DNA of 43,785 nucleotides, taken from positions 1-43,785 of the forward strand of contig JAFGUB010000002.1 in assembly GCA_016938735.1 (NCBI GenBank), read 5' to 3'. Under the pieces are notes generated by a model. It searched no databases, was not told the origin of the DNA, and saw nothing but the letters and a program-made list of their open reading frames with translations. The DNA is from Campylobacterales bacterium. GTDB lineage: Bacteria > Campylobacterota > Campylobacteria > Campylobacterales > Sulfurimonadaceae. Shown here piece after piece: positions 25,094-33,608 of the stretch; position 1 is the first letter of the stretch; each line of letters starts with the position of its first letter. The position numbers were made by a program, and so were the translations under genes.

Positions 25094-27289
25094 ATGGTGC
25101 CATTGGATCGATCCGCTTCTATTGAGATTGCCGCTTATCAAGAGCAGCTCGAAGCCCTCAATACGCTGGTGGTGGAGCTGCAAGGTGAGCTTCAAAGTCA
25201 GCATCAGCACATCGAAATTCTCGAAAACGACCTGCTGTCTCAAAACAACGGCGTGTCGATCGACTATCGCATGGTTTTTGATGCTTCACCTATGCCGATG
25301 CTGCTGCTCGATCATCACGGCATTATCGAAAGCCTCAATGTAGCAGCCGTAGGTTTTTTTGAGCTGCCGCAAAGTCAGCTGATCGGCCGATCGCTACGCT
25401 CTTTCTTGTCGCGCGTCTGCTTCACCGATTACACGCTCAAACTCAAGCATCTACGCGACTCTACAGAGCTGCTGCAGCAGTTTCACCATCTGCAACTGCG
25501 CAACGAAAAGCCCTTTGCCCTGATGCTTAAAAAGCTCTCCATGCCTGGCGGTCATGAAGAGAAGATATTGGGTCTTATCAGTGACTTTTCGAGCTCCAGC
25601 GTGCAGCAGTTTGATTATCTCTCGAGGGTAGTGATCGAGCAGTTGCGCGAAGCGGTGCTCATTACCGACAATGAGGGTACGATTTTACTCGTCAATAATG
25701 CCTTTACGGAGATCAGCGGCTACAGTCGAGACGAGGCGCTGGGACAAACACCTAAAATGCTCAAATCAGGCCGCCACAGCGAAGCGTACTACCGCTCAAT
25801 GTGGGAGCAGATCGAACACCACGGCTGGTGGGCGGGGGAGATCTGGAACAAGCGCAAAAACGGCCAAATCTACCCCGAATGGCTTCAGATCAACCGTATC
25901 ACGGAGCCGGTCACACACAAGCGCTACTACGTGAGCACCTTTAGTGATATCACCGAGCGCAAAAAACATCAAAATAACCTTGACCGCATGGCCCACTACG
26001 ACACCTTGACGGGGCTCATGAACCGCAGTTTTCTCAAGATCTCCTTGGAGACGATGCTGGAGCGCCGACGCGAAGAGCACGCCAGTAAGCTGGCCCTGCT
26101 CTTTTTGGATCTCGATCACTTCAAGCAGATCAACGACCGTTACGGTCACCACGAAGGCGATCTCGTCTTGCAAGAGGCAGGGCAGCGTCTATTGGCTTCG
26201 GTGCGCAACTATGACTTGGTGAGTCGGCTGGGCGGGGATGAGTTTGTCGTGGTGATTCCCCGCTACGACTCCCTTGTGCAGCTCGAGCAGATCGCACGAA
26301 AGATTATCAATACGCTCTCGATGCCCTTTCGCTTCCATGAAAACGCCCATCATGTAGATGCCTCTATAGGTATTGCCCTCTATCCCGAGCACGGCGACAA
26401 TGTGGACGATTTGATGAAACGCGCCGATACCGCGATGTACCGCGCCAAAGCACTGGGGCGCTGCCGTATGGCCTTTTTTGACCACTCGGATGAAAGGGAG
26501 TTGATTGTCAAGGATGAGATCAAAGTGCTGCTACGCAGCGCCATTGATCATCCGGCAACAAAAATTGAAGTGCATTATCAACCCATTATTTCGGCACAAA
26601 CACTTGAGCTGCACTCCATCGAAGCGTTGGTGCGCTTGCGTGATGCAAGTGGAGCGCTGGTTTACCCCGATCTATTTATCACCACGGCAGAGCAAGAGGG
26701 GCTGATCGTGGCGCTTGGTGAGGCGATTTTTGATCAAGTTTGTCTCTTCGTTGCCGAGAATGACGCACTGAGGTTACGACAGGTTCCCGTCGCTGTAAAC
26801 CTGTCGGCATTGCAGTTGTGCGATGAGACGCTGATGAATCGTCTAAACGAGATCACACATCGCCACGGCTTGGGGCTGGGTCGGTTTGAGTTTGAAGTAA
26901 CCGAGACGGCGGCGATGCAGCATCTTGACACCATCCTCTCTACAATCAACGCACTTACCTTGCACGGCTGCGAGATCTTGCTGGATGATTTTGGTACCGG
27001 TTTTGCGTCGCTTTCGCAACTGCACAATATTCCGGTTGATTACGTCAAGATCGACCGCAGCTTCACGATGCAGATGGAGAATGATGAACGCTCCAAAGCG
27101 ATGGTTGAAGCCATGCTGGCGATGAGTGAAGCGCTGAATTTGCAAACGATCGTCGAAGGGGTTGAAACGGAGTCTCAGCAGAAGCTGCTATGCCAAATGG
27201 GGGCGACGTATCTACAGGGTTATCACTTCTCTCGACCGATTGGCAAAGAGCTGCTGCGCGAACGGTTTTTACGATCAGATGAGACGTGA
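25094..27289 (+). CDS. PAS-PAS-GGDEF-EAL cyclic-di-GMP protein
   Basis: 731 aa from ATG 25094, with GGAG 7 nt upstream and 4 nt after the CheB-CheR stop. An N-terminal coiled coil (about 10-50) leads to PAS at about 55-170 and 190-310. GGDEF is at about 315-480 with SRLGGDEF and RNYD inhibitory site. EAL is at about 490-730 with IEALVRL, VNLSALQL, EVTETAAM, DDFGTGFAS, YVKIDRSF, VEGVET and QGYHFSRP, so both activities appear intact. The open frame extends about 33 codons upstream inside the previous gene, but that part is not used. The 3' end overlaps the convergent phytochrome gene by 15 nt. Operon partner of CheB-CheR, suggesting a linked output. Confidence 0.92.
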   Translation: MVPLDRSASIEIAAYQEQLEALNTLVVELQGELQSQHQHIEILENDLLSQNNGVSIDYRMVFDASPMPMLLLDHHGIIESLNVAAVGFFELPQSQLIGRSLRSFLSRVCFTDYTLKLKHLRDSTELLQQFHHLQLRNEKPFALMLKKLSMPGGHEEKILGLISDFSSSSVQQFDYLSRVVIEQLREAVLITDNEGTILLVNNAFTEISGYSRDEALGQTPKMLKSGRHSEAYYRSMWEQIEHHGWWAGEIWNKRKNGQIYPEWLQINRITEPVTHKRYYVSTFSDITERKKHQNNLDRMAHYDTLTGLMNRSFLKISLETMLERRREEHASKLALLFLDLDHFKQINDRYGHHEGDLVLQEAGQRLLASVRNYDLVSRLGGDEFVVVIPRYDSLVQLEQIARKIINTLSMPFRFHENAHHVDASIGIALYPEHGDNVDDLMKRADTAMYRAKALGRCRMAFFDHSDERELIVKDEIKVLLRSAIDHPATKIEVHYQPIISAQTLELHSIEALVRLRDASGALVYPDLFITTAEQEGLIVALGEAIFDQVCLFVAENDALRLRQVPVAVNLSALQLCDETLMNRLNEITHRHGLGLGRFEFEVTETAAMQHLDTILSTINALTLHGCEILLDDFGTGFASLSQLHNIPVDYVKIDRSFTMQMENDERSKAMVEAMLAMSEALNLQTIVEGVETESQQKLLCQMGATYLQGYHFSRPIGKELLRERFLRSDET

Positions 27290-28744
27290 AAGTTGTCGCA
27301 GAAACTTCATGGCACTGGAATGCTCGAAACTGTTAAAGCTCTTGGCGTAGCCGCGCCGCTCTTCAATCCATTTTTCAAATGAACGTCTTGGTGAGAGCAT
27401 GAGCGCTCCGGCATCTTCAATCACCGGTTTGTTGGGGTTGCCCGCCCAGGCATAGGCTTCGATCGTCTCGTCGCGAAACCAGTAGCAGCGTTTGTACTCC
27501 CCGCCTTGAAACACCTTGGCCGCCAAAACACCCAAGGGCCCAAGATAGTGTCCTGAGATGAATCGATCGTGCACCAAGGCATTGGAGTGCAGCAAAGGCG
27601 CTTCGTATTGCGTCAAAAAGTAGGTGTCGAGCTGTTTAAAAGCAGTGGCATCAGGGGTGTTGCCGATAGCGTAGGCTTGTTGACGGTCACAATAGATAAA
27701 TCCGTCGGCATCCACGAGCTTCAAAATGGCGTCGCCATTGGCCACCAGACTCGTGTGTGGATCGTGCTCTTTGTCAATCGATTTGATCAGAGCGCCGATC
27801 ACAAACTCGATTTCATCGTAGTAGCGCATTTTGTGCAGGGCGAAAAAGTTACGCAAACCCAACTCAAAGGTTTTGGTGAGTTTGACGCATCGGTGTCGGT
27901 TGCTGCTGCCTAGGTGCCTTGGGACGAGGTGGTGGGCGGCAAGCAGCCCCCACAGTTCGTTACCGATGATGATGGGGATGGAGAACGAGGCGCGTACGCC
28001 CATATGGGTGAGGTACTCGATATGAATCGGCGAAACACTACGGGTGTCGGAGTAGGTCAGATCGAGGCTTTGATCGCGCTTGGAGATGATGCCAATCGGC
28101 TCTACTTGGGTATCGCAGATGGTGCGCGATGGGTTGAGCATATAAAGATCACGGGCAATTTTGGGAATATCGGAGGCGGGAAAGCGCAGATTCATATAGC
28201 TACCCATGGTGCTACGCGCCGATTCGGTGATCACCTTGCCACTGAAATCCTCTTGAAACTGATAGAGCAGCACCCGATCGTAGCCGCACAAATGGGCGAT
28301 GTGCGTGACGTATTGATTAAAATAGTGCTGCAGATCATTTTCGTGTTGCGGCGCGAAAAAGATATCGAGATTTTCAAACTGTCTGGGGGTAAAGTGCTCT
28401 TGCTGATACTCTTCAATATCAAATATAAAACCCCCTCCACTGCGGCTGAGTTTGACCTCGACGCGCCGCTCGCTCAGACGCAGCGCGGCGTAGTGAAAGG
28501 GCTTTTCGTCTAACGAAAAAGTCTCCAGCAGCGGGACAAACTCGGGAAGAGCGTCAAGCAGTGAGCGTTCAAGCAGTGACTCGGGGGTTTGGCCCAAAAA
28601 GGCAGCGCAGTTGGCGCTGACATGGGTGATCTGCCCATCATGCACACCGATGAGCGCACCGAAGGGTTGAATGGCACCTGAAAGGTGCAGCTTTTCGCTT
28701 TCGCAACCTAAAACGAGCTGCTCCATAGTGGGGGTAGTCTGCAT
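27275..28744 (-). CDS. Bacteriophytochrome photosensory module (PAS-GAF-PHY) without output domain
   Basis: 489 aa. C14 lies in the GCESEKLHLSGAIQPFGAL stretch where bacteriophytochromes attach biliverdin. PASDIP at 189-194 supplies the key Asp192; H241 and H271 match the two chromophore-pocket histidines, and the PHY tongue has YAWAGNPNKP and LSPRRSF. The family His in IQPHG is Phe here and IHxPG is LHLSG. The protein ends about 35 residues after the PHY tongue, so no kinase, GGDEF or other output domain is present. GGAGG (28750-28754) places the start at ATG 28744. A red/far-red light sensor that must signal through a partner. No heme oxygenase gene is in the window. A TATAAT at 28767-28772 (minus) may be its -10 box. 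Confidence 0.9.
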   Translation of the reverse strand: MQTTPTMEQLVLGCESEKLHLSGAIQPFGALIGVHDGQITHVSANCAAFLGQTPESLLERSLLDALPEFVPLLETFSLDEKPFHYAALRLSERRVEVKLSRSGGGFIFDIEEYQQEHFTPRQFENLDIFFAPQHENDLQHYFNQYVTHIAHLCGYDRVLLYQFQEDFSGKVITESARSTMGSYMNLRFPASDIPKIARDLYMLNPSRTICDTQVEPIGIISKRDQSLDLTYSDTRSVSPIHIEYLTHMGVRASFSIPIIIGNELWGLLAAHHLVPRHLGSSNRHRCVKLTKTFELGLRNFFALHKMRYYDEIEFVIGALIKSIDKEHDPHTSLVANGDAILKLVDADGFIYCDRQQAYAIGNTPDATAFKQLDTYFLTQYEAPLLHSNALVHDRFISGHYLGPLGVLAAKVFQGGEYKRCYWFRDETIEAYAWAGNPNKPVIEDAGALMLSPRRSFEKWIEERRGYAKSFNSFEHSSAMKFLRQLSRLI

Positions 28745-28855
28745 CATCGCCTCCGAAGAAAAAAGCATTATAGCCCAAAATACAACCAACCGACATGTGC
28801 GCGCTACCAAAACAATGTGTTCCCCCATACAATGTCACAAATCAAAAGGATCGTG

Positions 28856-30283
28856 ATGCTTGAGTATGCCGTAGTGGGATCGGGAATCGGCGGAAGCGCG
28901 ATGGCCGCGCTGCTGGGTGCCAAAGGACGAGACGTGGCGCTCATCGAGAAAGAGCCCTACCTCGGAGGCTGCAGCAGCACCTTTACCCACCGCAACCGTC
29001 GCTACAACACCGGAGCAACCACTTTTGCGGGCTTTGAAGAGGGGCGAAAAGTGAAGCAACTCTTTGACGCGGCAGGTGTTACGCCTGCTTTACATGTAAG
29101 CGATCCTGCCCTTGTGGTGGTGCAAAAAGGGTGCTTGATCAAGCGCTACCGCGATCTTGATGCCTTTTTGGATCAATTAGAACAACTCCATCCACACCCT
29201 AAAAACAGAGCGTTTTGGACACTAATCGCACAGATCAACCGCGACTTTTATGCGATGCAAGGCTATGGCTATTCGGGCCGATCGCTTGTGTCGAAAATCT
29301 GCTCAAGCAGCAGCTACCTACCGCTGGCATGGCGCTTCTCTTCGTATATCACCATCTCGGCGCGCGCTTTTATGGAGCGTTTTTTCGGTGATATGAGCCC
29401 GGAGTATCTCGATTTTATGGAGGCGCAAATCCTTATCGTGGCGCAAGCTACCAGCGATGAGACCCACTTTCTCACGGCAGCACTCGCCCTTGGCTACACT
29501 TTTGGTGCCAACCACTACAGCATCGGCGGGATGGGATCGCTTTTTGATACCCTTACATGTAAGGTGCCGCATCTACACCGCGACACCCGAATTGAGAAGA
29601 TCAAGCGCCGTTATGACCGCTTTGAACTTTATGCCGGAGAGGAGCGATTTGAGGCGGCAAACGTTGTTTTAAACACCACCGTCTACGACTCTGCTTTCTT
29701 GTTTGAAGACGAATCGATACGCCGTTACTACGAACGCCTGAGCAAACGCGGCAATACGCAAAGTGCCTTTATGCTCTATGCGACGCTGCGCAGCGATATC
29801 GCGCTGCATCACCACTATCAGATCATCACGGAGCAGACCATACCGATGACCCGCTCCAAAGCGCTCTTCGTCTCTTTTTCGGATCGCGAGGATCGTTTGA
29901 TGAGCGAGCAGGGCTATTACAGCATGACTGCTTCGATCCACACCGATGTGCTTTGGTGGCAGACTCTGGACGCTTCGAGCTATCGCAGTTTTAAAGCGCT
30001 TCTGCAACAGCATTTAAGCGAGTTGATTTGTGCTACACTTGGGCTTGAGAGGGAATGGTTTGTAGATCTTTTTAGTGCTACTCCGACCACTTTTGAGCAC
30101 TATATCGGACGCAGTCAGCTTGGCGGCTTACCGATGACGATGCGCAACCACCTCTGGCATATTCCCTCCAACGACACTCCTTTTAAAGGACTCTATCATG
30201 TCGGAGACACCACCTACGCGGCGCAAGGGTGGCCCGGGGTGAGCGAGGGGGCGCTCAACTTAATGAGGCTTTTAGATGTATGA
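28856..30283 (+). CDS. CrtI/phytoene-desaturase-like FAD oxidoreductase
   Basis: 475 aa. N-terminal YAVVGSGIGGSAMAALL binds FAD, followed by EKEPYLGGCSSTF. C-terminal LYHVGDTTYAAQGWPGVSEG is the second FAD motif of the CrtI/CrtISO group. Members desaturate or isomerise carotenoids or related polyenes; no phytoene synthase gene is in the window, so the substrate is uncertain. I use ATG 28856, with AAAAGG 6 nt upstream; a longer frame from 28817 exists but has no ribosome-binding site. Divergent from the phytochrome gene across 111 nt, and followed by an overlapping LytS-type kinase gene. Confidence 0.85.
   Translation: MLEYAVVGSGIGGSAMAALLGAKGRDVALIEKEPYLGGCSSTFTHRNRRYNTGATTFAGFEEGRKVKQLFDAAGVTPALHVSDPALVVVQKGCLIKRYRDLDAFLDQLEQLHPHPKNRAFWTLIAQINRDFYAMQGYGYSGRSLVSKICSSSSYLPLAWRFSSYITISARAFMERFFGDMSPEYLDFMEAQILIVAQATSDETHFLTAALALGYTFGANHYSIGGMGSLFDTLTCKVPHLHRDTRIEKIKRRYDRFELYAGEERFEAANVVLNTTVYDSAFLFEDESIRRYYERLSKRGNTQSAFMLYATLRSDIALHHHYQIITEQTIPMTRSKALFVSFSDREDRLMSEQGYYSMTASIHTDVLWWQTLDASSYRSFKALLQQHLSELICATLGLEREWFVDLFSATPTTFEHYIGRSQLGGLPMTMRNHLWHIPSNDTPFKGLYHVGDTTYAAQGWPGVSEGALNLMRLLDV
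29090..29099. repeat. TTACATGTAA copy
   Basis: Read as Leu-His-Val in the CrtI-like oxidoreductase. Confidence 0.9.
29553..29562. repeat. TTACATGTAA copy
   Basis: Second copy in the CrtI-like gene, in another frame: Leu-Thr-Cys-Lys. Extended to CTTACATGTAAG. Confidence 0.9.
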
Positions 30284-31283
30284 CATAGAACTGGAAATCA
30301 GAAAACGCGACTGGCTCTACATCGTGGCCATCGGTGTTGCTTTTGGCGCACTTTTGTCGTTACTGCTCTACCGGCTGCTGCACCTTCCGATCGTAGAAGG
30401 GCTGTTGTTTGGGGCACTTGCCGGATGCTGCATTACCCTCTATTCACTGCTCTTTATCACCATGATGAACCGCGTGCTGCTGCCCCGCGTCGCACATCGA
30501 TACTGGGTGGTGATCGCGGTACTCTTCTCTTTTTTGGCAGGCTTTTTGGGTGCCTACAATGCTTTTGGACTGAGCAGCGCGCTGCATTTGCTGGTGCCTG
30601 AGTCGATGAGTGAAGCGCGCTTGCAGATCGCTGCGGGCGTGGGTGTACTGACCTACATCGTCGGTGCCCTACTTTACCGTTTTGTGAAGATGCGCAACGA
30701 AAAAGAGTTGATCGATCACCACTACGCCCTAAGCCGCTTGCGCTCGCTGGAGACACAGCTTAACCCGCACTTCCTCTTCAATGCCCTCAACTCCGTCGCG
30801 GAGCTGATCCACACCGACGCCGACAAAGCCGAAGAGGCGCTACTGGGGATCTCTAGTTTTTTGCGCAACACCATGCAAGAGCGCGCACTGCTGAGCTTAG
30901 AATCGGAGCTGCGCAACGTGCGTGACTATCTGGCTCTGGAGAATCTGCGCTTTGATGGGCAAATTCTCTTACATGTAAGCGTCAATCCCGAAGATTTAAG
31001 GCGGAAGGTTCCGAAGTTTTCGGTACAGTTGTTGGTCGAAAATGCGATCAAACACGGCTTTTCAAACCGTCCGTTGCACATCAAAGTAACGATGGATGGT
31101 GCGGTGCTGCGCGTCGAAAACGATGGAGCACCGATGAGCAAAATGAGCTTCGGCATCGGTCTGCGCAACCTTCAAGAGCGGCTTGAGCGGCTCTGTAACG
31201 GTGCGCTTGAGGTTGGTTCTTTCGATCCGCCTGTGTTTCACATTATTTTAGGAGCTTGTCATGAACCTACTGATCGTCGATGA
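30276..31283 (+). CDS. LytS-type sensor histidine kinase
   Basis: 335 aa. Four transmembrane helices at about 13-35, 41-66, 77-97 and 117-139, with no large periplasmic domain. The phosphoacceptor is H165 in QLNPHFLFNALNS, typical of LytS/YehU-type kinases, followed by LLVENAIKHG as N-box and FGIGLRNLQERL as G-box. It pairs with the LytTR regulator, whose start lies 23 nt inside this gene. The ATG overlaps the upstream oxidoreductase stop by 8 nt, tying the two-component system to that enzyme in one operon. Confidence 0.9.
   Translation: MYDIELEIRKRDWLYIVAIGVAFGALLSLLLYRLLHLPIVEGLLFGALAGCCITLYSLLFITMMNRVLLPRVAHRYWVVIAVLFSFLAGFLGAYNAFGLSSALHLLVPESMSEARLQIAAGVGVLTYIVGALLYRFVKMRNEKELIDHHYALSRLRSLETQLNPHFLFNALNSVAELIHTDADKAEEALLGISSFLRNTMQERALLSLESELRNVRDYLALENLRFDGQILLHVSVNPEDLRRKVPKFSVQLLVENAIKHGFSNRPLHIKVTMDGAVLRVENDGAPMSKMSFGIGLRNLQERLERLCNGALEVGSFDPPVFHIILGACHEPTDRR
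30969..30978. repeat. TTACATGTAA copy
   Basis: Read as Leu-His-Val in the LytS-type kinase, before its ATP-binding region. Extended to CTTACATGTAAG. Confidence 0.9.
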
Positions 31284-31956
31284 CGAAGCGCTGGCGCGCA
31301 GCCGTCTGGAGCGGATGCTTCGCACTTTGGGGCATGAGCAGATCGAGAGTTGCTCTAGCGGTGCCGATGCCCTTGAGGCAGCAAAAGAGAACGCGTTTGA
31401 TATTGCCTTTTTGGACATTAATATGCCGCAGATGAACGGGCTTGATCTAGGCTATGAGCTGCGCTATCTACAACCGCAGCTGGGGATCGTCTTTCAGACG
31501 GCGTACAGCGAGCACGCTCTTGAGGCGTTTGATATCGGCGCCGTGGGCTATCTGGTAAAACCCTACAGCCTTGATCAGCTCTCCAAAGTCCTAGAACGGC
31601 TGGGCGAAGAGCGGGAGCGCGCACGCAGTGACGTGCGGCTGATGAGCAAAAACGGTGAAAACTACTTTCTGCTCCGCCCTGAAGAGATCTACTACATCAA
31701 AGCGGATCTGAGCGAAGTGATGGTACGCACCAAAAAGGGCTTTTCGTATATGAGCAAGAAGATCTCCGATCTGGAGCGTCTGCTCACACCGTATCACTTC
31801 GTGCAGGTACACCGCTCTTATCTCATCAATATCGACACCATCAAAGCGATGGAGACGATCGAGCAGAGTAAAATTCGCTTTAGTTTTGAGGGGATCAACG
31901 ATACCGTCGAATCGAGCAAAGACGGAGCCAAGGCGTTTCGCAACCGTTTCGCATAA
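31261..31956 (+). CDS. LytTR-family response regulator
   Basis: 231 aa. Receiver domain about 1-120 with acidic pair in LLIVDDEA, phosphoacceptor D52 (FLDINMP), conserved T in FQTAYSEHA and K in LVKPYSLDQL. The LytTR DNA-binding domain is at about 130-230, including YIKADLSEVMVRTKKG and HRSYLINIDTIKAME. It should act as a transcription regulator controlled by the overlapping LytS-type kinase. Targets are unknown. Start chosen at ATG 31261, the normal beginning of the domain. Confidence 0.92.
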   Translation: MNLLIVDDEALARSRLERMLRTLGHEQIESCSSGADALEAAKENAFDIAFLDINMPQMNGLDLGYELRYLQPQLGIVFQTAYSEHALEAFDIGAVGYLVKPYSLDQLSKVLERLGEERERARSDVRLMSKNGENYFLLRPEEIYYIKADLSEVMVRTKKGFSYMSKKISDLERLLTPYHFVQVHRSYLINIDTIKAMETIEQSKIRFSFEGINDTVESSKDGAKAFRNRFA

Positions 31957-32006
31957 GTTAAAATAATGCTTAGTTCTTATGTCTTCTTTGATGATGATAG
32001 TTGTTC

Positions 32007-32016
32007 TTACATGTAA
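32007..32016. repeat. TTACATGTAA copy (intergenic)
   Basis: In the 99-nt gap between the LytTR gene and yceI. Extended to CTTACATGTAAG. Confidence 0.9.
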
Positions 32017-32055
32017 GGCGACTAAGATAGCTTCAATTCATTCAAGGAGAATCCC

Positions 32056-32622
32056 ATGAAACTCGTTTCCCTGCTTTCGCTTTCCCTGCTCTCTTCCGCC
32101 CTGCTTTTTGGCGGAAACTACAAGGTTGACGCCGCCCACAGCAGCGTCGGATTCAAGGTGCGCCACATGATGGTCAGCAACGTCAAGGGCAACTTCACCA
32201 AGTTTGACGGGACATTTGAATTTGACGAAAAGAGTCAAGCGCTCAAATCCATCGACGGCGTGATTCAGACCGCTTCCATCGACACCGACAACGCCAAGCG
32301 CGACGAGCATCTGCGCAACGACGACTTCTTTAGTGCCCAGAAGTATCCGCAGATCACCTTTAAAAGCACCGAAGTTAAAGGCGACAAGGTACATGGCGTG
32401 CTCACCATGCGCGGCGTGAGCAAGCCCGTGGTGCTAAGCTACGAATTTGGCGGTATGGCCGAAGATGCGTGGGGTAATCAAAAGGTCGGCTTTACGCTTG
32501 AAGGCGAGGTGAACCGCCTCGATTACGGTATCAAATGGAACAAGCTGATCGAAGCGGGCGGCGTCGCCGTGGCGGAGAAGGTCAAACTTGAGATCGAACT
32601 CGGCGGCGTACTCCAAGACTAG
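32056..32622 (+). CDS. YceI-family periplasmic protein
   Basis: 188 aa with signal peptide MKLVSLLSLSLLSSALLFGG, cleaved before NYKVDAAHS. YceI hallmarks: HSSVGFKVRHMMVSNVKGNF, FKSTEVKGDKVHGVLTMRGVSKPV and GFTLEGEVNRLDYGI. The family forms a lipocalin-like barrel that binds long-chain isoprenoids or amphiphiles in the periplasm. CAAGGAG precedes the ATG. A TTACATGTAA copy sits about 40 nt upstream. Its TAG overlaps the TAG of the convergent kinase gene (shared CTAG). Not placed in an operon. Confidence 0.93.
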   Translation: MKLVSLLSLSLLSSALLFGGNYKVDAAHSSVGFKVRHMMVSNVKGNFTKFDGTFEFDEKSQALKSIDGVIQTASIDTDNAKRDEHLRNDDFFSAQKYPQITFKSTEVKGDKVHGVLTMRGVSKPVVLSYEFGGMAEDAWGNQKVGFTLEGEVNRLDYGIKWNKLIEAGGVAVAEKVKLEIELGGVLQD

Positions 32623-33608
32623 GCTTTGAGCAGAATGTAAAACCCTTTGCGGCTCCCGCTGCAAAGCCCCACCGCGCCTGCGTGCGCCTCCGCAATCTGC
32701 TTACACAGCAGCAAGCCTAAACCGTTTCCTTTTTGCTTCGTACTTTTAAACGCCTCAAAAAGCAGCTCGATATGTTCAATCGCCACTCCGCTGTCATAGA
32801 TCTCGAAACGGTGGTAGGCACCTTCGCGGCAATGGGTTAGCTCGATCAAACCCTCATCGTCTTCATCCGCTTCGATGGCATCGATGGCGTTGAAGATGAA
32901 GTTGGTAAAGAGCATCGAGAGCAGATCGATATCGCCATGCAGCGTAAAGCGCTCCTGCGGCAGTTCAAAACGGATCGCTTTGGTGTAGCTGTAGTAGCCG
33001 ATGGCGGTTTCGATCTCGCGCAGCAGCGTCTGCCACTCGATCGGCTCCATCGCGGTTTTGACCCCCTTGGAGAACATCAGCGTCGATTTGATAATCCGCT
33101 CGATGCGGTAGATGGACTTTTGAATCTCCAGTACGATGGGTTTGTTTTGGGGAATCACCCGTTTCATCAGCGTGGAAGCCAGCAGCGAGATGGAGCCGAT
33201 GGGGTTGCGGATCTCGTGGCTGAGGTGCGCCGCCATCTGCCCCATCGTCACCAGATTCTCCTTGCGCTTTTGCTCAGTGATGTCGGTAGCGGAGACAAGA
33301 TGCTTTTGCTGATAGCGCGAGAGTTTAATGAGATAGGCACGCGACTCGAAGACGAGTTCGTACTCCTCTTCACTAAAATGCAGCTCTCCCAGCAGCGCGC
33401 GCAGGGCTTTGGCGCGGGAGTTTTCCAAAAAGATCGTGCCGTCTTCGTCGCTGAGAATCCAGACCGCGTTGGGTAAAAACTCCACCATCGTCTCGATGGT
33501 GCCTTGCAGATGGGCGTAAGAGGCTTTGAGGTCGCTAAAGTCTTTTTCGAGCTTGTAGGTCTGCTCGATGAGCAGACGCAGCTCTTCGGGGTTAAGCGTT
33601 TCGGCCAT
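32619..33608 (-). CDS. flgS: FlgS-type sensor histidine kinase
   Basis: 329 aa, no membrane segment. N-terminal helical part, a PAS-like domain (about 40-110), then HLSHEIRNPIGSISLLAS (phosphoacceptor His), an N-box NFIFNAIDAIEA and a G-box KGNGLGLLLCKQIAE. The HLSHEIRNPIGS pattern and soluble architecture match FlgS of Campylobacterota, which phosphorylates FlgR to switch on sigma-54-dependent flagellar genes in response to export apparatus assembly. Its regulator gene is not in the window. It starts at ATG 33608, overlapping the aminopeptidase stop by 17 nt without its own ribosome-binding site. The assignment to FlgS rather than another soluble kinase is likely, not certain. Confidence 0.75.
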   Translation of the reverse strand: MAETLNPEELRLLIEQTYKLEKDFSDLKASYAHLQGTIETMVEFLPNAVWILSDEDGTIFLENSRAKALRALLGELHFSEEEYELVFESRAYLIKLSRYQQKHLVSATDITEQKRKENLVTMGQMAAHLSHEIRNPIGSISLLASTLMKRVIPQNKPIVLEIQKSIYRIERIIKSTLMFSKGVKTAMEPIEWQTLLREIETAIGYYSYTKAIRFELPQERFTLHGDIDLLSMLFTNFIFNAIDAIEADEDDEGLIELTHCREGAYHRFEIYDSGVAIEHIELLFEAFKSTKQKGNGLGLLLCKQIAEAHAGAVGLCSGSRKGFYILLKA

